64,000 nt of DNA from Paracoccaceae bacterium (GTDB taxonomy: Bacteria > Pseudomonadota > Alphaproteobacteria > Rhodobacterales > Rhodobacteraceae). The notes under the pieces were generated by a model. That model did no database searches, was not told the DNA's origin, and saw only the letters and a list, made by a program, of their open reading frames with translations. The position numbers and the translations under genes were made by a program. This document shows, piece by piece, positions 61,657 through 64,000 of the stretch (its first letter is position 1; each line of letters opens with the position of its first letter). Where the stretch lies: assembly GCA_030148225.1 (NCBI GenBank), contig JASBTX010000010.1, positions 186,001-250,000 on the forward strand, given 5' to 3'.

Positions 61657-63098
61657 TGCTTGGTCCGAAAGGTTTCTCCCTATCCCGCATCATCGGCACC
61701 GCCGCCCGTGCCTTCCACTTCCCTGCCGCGTCCCACATGGCGCAGGGTGGCACGGGCGGCAATCATCGCCGCAGCCTAGACGCCGCGACTGGCGGGCGGC
61801 GCGGCGGTGGTTTGGGCACCTTCGGCCCGATCAATTCCGAAGTTTCGGCTGGCCTGTCGCTTGTCGGCAGTCGGGCGGCATACCAAGCCGTCAACAACCC
61901 CTACATCGCCAACGCGGTTGCAAACCTTGTCACCGCCCTTGTGGGCACCGGGCAGCGCCCGAATGTGCGTGGTGTCGAACGGGAACTGCGCCGCCAGCTA
62001 CATTTTGCGTTCGACCGCTTTTGCGAGACCGCAGACCATGCGGGGCGAACCGACTTTGGTGGGCTGCTGGCGCAGATCGCGCGTGACATGGTGGTGTACG
62101 GCGAAGGGCTGGCCGTGATGCACGACACGGCGGACGGGCTGCAAATCCAAGTCATCCCGCCGGATCATCTAGACCCGGCGAAGACTGAAATCCTGCGCGA
62201 TGGTCGCCAGATTGTGCAGGGGGTGGAATTCGACGCCAGCGGGCGGCGGGTGGCCTACTGGATATTCCCCGAACGGCCCCATTCTGTCTTCGCTGACCAT
62301 TCCCCTGCCGTCCGGGTGAACGCGGCGCATGTTCTGCACGTCTTTCATCCGATCGCACCGGGACAGGTGCGCGGCCTGTCTTGGGTGGCACCGGCGGTTG
62401 TGACGGCGAATGAGTTGAACCAGTGGAAAGACGCCACGCTTGTCGGTGCGAAAATGGCCGCAATGCAGGCGGGTTTCATCACTGATACATCCGACACCGG
62501 CGGCGAAGACGAACTGTTCGCAGAACCCACATGGGAACCGGGGGCGCTGACGCGCTTGCCTTTGGGAACTGACGTGAAATTCAGCGCTCCGGACCAGATC
62601 AAGGATGCCCCCGCCTTGCTGCGCATGACGTTGCAGGAACTGGCCGCTGCGCTTGGGGTGCCGGAATTCCTGCTTTCGGGTGACCTGACCAACGCGAACT
62701 ATTCGAGCCTTCGGGCAGGATTGATTCCCTTCCGGGCGCGCATTGATCAAGTACAGCATAACACGCTTGTGCCTCAATTTCTGCGCCCTGTCTGGCGGCG
62801 CTGGCTGGCGCTGGAAATTCTGGCGGGCCGCATCGACGCCCCCGCAGATACCCCGTGCGATTGGATCATGCCGCGCCCGCAACAGGTGGACCCGGCGAAG
62901 GACTTGGAAGCGACCGAAAAGGCGCTGGCCCTTGGCCTGACTAGCCGCACGAACGCCATCAACGAACTGGGATGGAATGCTGACGATATTGACGAAGAAA
63001 TCCAAGCGGATCGCGCCCGCGAAGCCGAATTGGGCCTGACCTTCGCCACCCCGACAACGCAACCAACGAACCCGAAGGAGGGCACCGATGCCGCTTGA
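61656..63098 (+). CDS. Phage portal protein, lambda family
   Basis: A 480-residue portal from ATG 61656 behind AAGGAA. Family segments include INSEVSAGLSLVGSRAAYQAVNNPYIANAVANLVTALVGTG near residue 50, QIARDMVVYGEGLAVMH near 140, HVLHVFHPIAPGQVRGLSWVAPAVVTANELNQWKDA near 230 and SGDLTNANYSSLRAGLIPFRARIDQVQHNTLVPQFLRPVWRRW near 345. It forms the dodecameric DNA entry channel of the capsid. It overlaps the protease-capsid gene by 11 bp. Confidence 0.93.
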   Translation: MLGPKGFSLSRIIGTAARAFHFPAASHMAQGGTGGNHRRSLDAATGGRRGGGLGTFGPINSEVSAGLSLVGSRAAYQAVNNPYIANAVANLVTALVGTGQRPNVRGVERELRRQLHFAFDRFCETADHAGRTDFGGLLAQIARDMVVYGEGLAVMHDTADGLQIQVIPPDHLDPAKTEILRDGRQIVQGVEFDASGRRVAYWIFPERPHSVFADHSPAVRVNAAHVLHVFHPIAPGQVRGLSWVAPAVVTANELNQWKDATLVGAKMAAMQAGFITDTSDTGGEDELFAEPTWEPGALTRLPLGTDVKFSAPDQIKDAPALLRMTLQELAAALGVPEFLLSGDLTNANYSSLRAGLIPFRARIDQVQHNTLVPQFLRPVWRRWLALEILAGRIDAPADTPCDWIMPRPQQVDPAKDLEATEKALALGLTSRTNAINELGWNADDIDEEIQADRAREAELGLTFATPTTQPTNPKEGTDAA

Positions 63099-64000
63099 CG
63101 CCACCATGGCCCCGGCCAGCTTCGACCCCGAAGCCCGCACGGTGGAGGCGGTTATCGCCACCACAACCCCCGTCACCCGGCGCGATGCGCGGGGCACCTT
63201 TGCCGAAGTGCTGGACTTCACAACGCTGGACCTGACCAACGCCGCGAACCTTCGCGTTCTGGACAGTCACCGCACCGCCAGCATCCGCGACACCATGGGC
63301 ACCGTGGAAGCGGTGCGGGTGGAAGGCGAAAAGCTGATTGCGAAGCTGAAATTAAGCGCCGCCGATGACGTGACTCCGGTTCTGCAAAGGATTGCGGACG
63401 GCACCATTCGCGGCGTGTCCATCGGATATCGCGTCACGCGCTGGACCGAAAACCAAAGCGGGGGAACCCGCACCCGACGCCCCGCAGAATGGGCACTGAC
63501 GGAAGTCACCCTGACTTCGAACCCCGCCGATCCGGCGGCAACCCTGCGACACAAAAAGGAGGCCGGTATGGCTGATGATGTGATTGAAACCACCCCGGCG
63601 GATGACGCCGAAAAGACCCGCCGCACCGAAATCCGGTCGCTGGTCCGCTCTGCTGGCCTTGAGCCGCAGATTGCCGATGACCTGATTGACGCCGGGGCGG
63701 ACCTGACCCGCGCGAAGGCTGAAATCTTTGACGCGCAGCAGAACCGCCAGCGTAGCGCGCCGATCATCCGCAGCCACGCCCCGGCCAATGATGACCCGGC
63801 GGTCATCACGCGCCGCCAGACGGACGCGGTGGCCTACCGCATGGCCGGTGGCGAACTTCCCGACGATGCGCGGCAATATGTGAACATGAGCCTGCGCGAC
63901 ATGGCGGCTGAAAGCCTCGCCCGCGAAGGTGTTTCGACGCGGGGCATGTCCGCCGATGAAGTGTTCACGCGGGCGGCGCACACATCTTCGGACTTCCCGC
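63088..64000 (+). CDS. Prohead protease/major capsid fusion, C-terminus cut by window edge
   Basis: 304 residues visible. Residues 1-about 160 are an S78-type prohead protease: LRVLDSHRTASI with His61 and IRGVSIGYRVTRW with Ser111, ending in the usual LTEVTLTSNPADP. The frame continues without a stop into a charged, helical scaffold-like region (residues about 175-240). The visible end (RMAGGELPDDARQYVNMSLRDMAAESLAREGV) resembles the N-terminal part of capsid proteins in protease-capsid fusions. The capsid fold itself lies outside the window. Confidence 0.8.
   Translation, partial: MPLDATMAPASFDPEARTVEAVIATTTPVTRRDARGTFAEVLDFTTLDLTNAANLRVLDSHRTASIRDTMGTVEAVRVEGEKLIAKLKLSAADDVTPVLQRIADGTIRGVSIGYRVTRWTENQSGGTRTRRPAEWALTEVTLTSNPADPAATLRHKKEAGMADDVIETTPADDAEKTRRTEIRSLVRSAGLEPQIADDLIDAGADLTRAKAEIFDAQQNRQRSAPIIRSHAPANDDPAVITRRQTDAVAYRMAGGELPDDARQYVNMSLRDMAAESLAREGVSTRGMSADEVFTRAAHTSSDFP

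Larger units (their letters stand above)
56852..64000. mobile_element. Prophage or phage satellite, one end
   Basis: The element begins at the split tRNA-Cys and runs off the right edge. It contains a replication-type gene with iterons, a terminase, a regulatory insert, a portal and a protease-capsid gene. The order terminase, portal, protease-capsid is that of lambda/HK97-type head modules. No integrase, tail or lysis gene is in view. Whether it is a complete tailed prophage or a capsid-encoding satellite cannot be decided from this part. Confidence 0.85.

Overview
The window looks like the chromosome of a marine-type alphaproteobacterium of the Rhodobacterales (Roseobacter group). The reasons are high GC content, TRAP transporters, a leucine-degradation operon with its own AMP-binding ligase, membrane-bound urate oxidase PuuD, a fused ATP sulfurylase/APS kinase, and an HpsN-like member of the histidinol dehydrogenase family. 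This placement is inferred from gene content and protein resemblance; no database search was possible.

Layout. 1-5.3 kb: a partial sulfotransferase, UDP-glucose dehydrogenase, an RTX-type secreted protein, a metallophosphatase and a UDP-glucuronate-type epimerase (surface polysaccharide and secreted proteins). 5.4-12.9 kb: a divergent catabolic locus with YciI-like protein and malonyl-CoA decarboxylase on one side, and a nitroreductase-fold protein, OsmC protein, TRAP transporter and intradiol dioxygenase on the other, closed by a GntR regulator. 13.1-18.6 kb: urate breakdown (PuuD, HiuH, a PuuE-UraD fusion, ureidoglycine aminohydrolase, ureidoglycolate lyase, LysR regulator). 18.7-30.7 kb: HpsN-like dehydrogenase, Sat-CysC, TrxB, an Lrp regulator, PgeF/MidA, UbiK, YbjN, ProC, CsaA-like protein, a 2-hydroxyacid dehydrogenase and thymidine kinase. 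30.9-38.8 kb: a tightly packed leucine/isovalerate operon. 38.8-48.1 kb: a ferric-reductase-like membrane protein, a three-subunit molybdenum hydroxylase with its own MoaD-like sulfur carrier, a divergent FAD oxidoreductase and a tungstate ABC transporter preceded by a 15-codon leader ORF. 48.1-56.8 kb: an XRE-PAS regulator convergent with a protein of unknown function, a thiamine-precursor ABC transporter under a TPP riboswitch, a hydrolase, an NTF2-like protein and two exported proteins of unknown function.

From about 56.85 kb to the right edge lies a prophage or phage-satellite end. A tRNA-Cys gene is reduced to its 3' half, which is what integration leaves behind. Next come a replication-type protein with four iteron-like repeats inside its coding region, a terminase whose small and large subunits are joined in one reading frame, a regulatory insert (XRE repressor, small membrane protein, Tat-type exported protein, MerR-like protein) with its own palindromic operators, a lambda-type portal, and a prohead protease running into a capsid-type region. 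No integrase is in view; the other end is outside the window.

The observations most worth following are the iterons embedded in the replication gene, the TerS-TerL fusion, the regulatory insert between terminase and portal, the MoaD-equipped hydroxylase beside a tungstate importer, and the unexplained catabolic locus at 5.4-12.9 kb.
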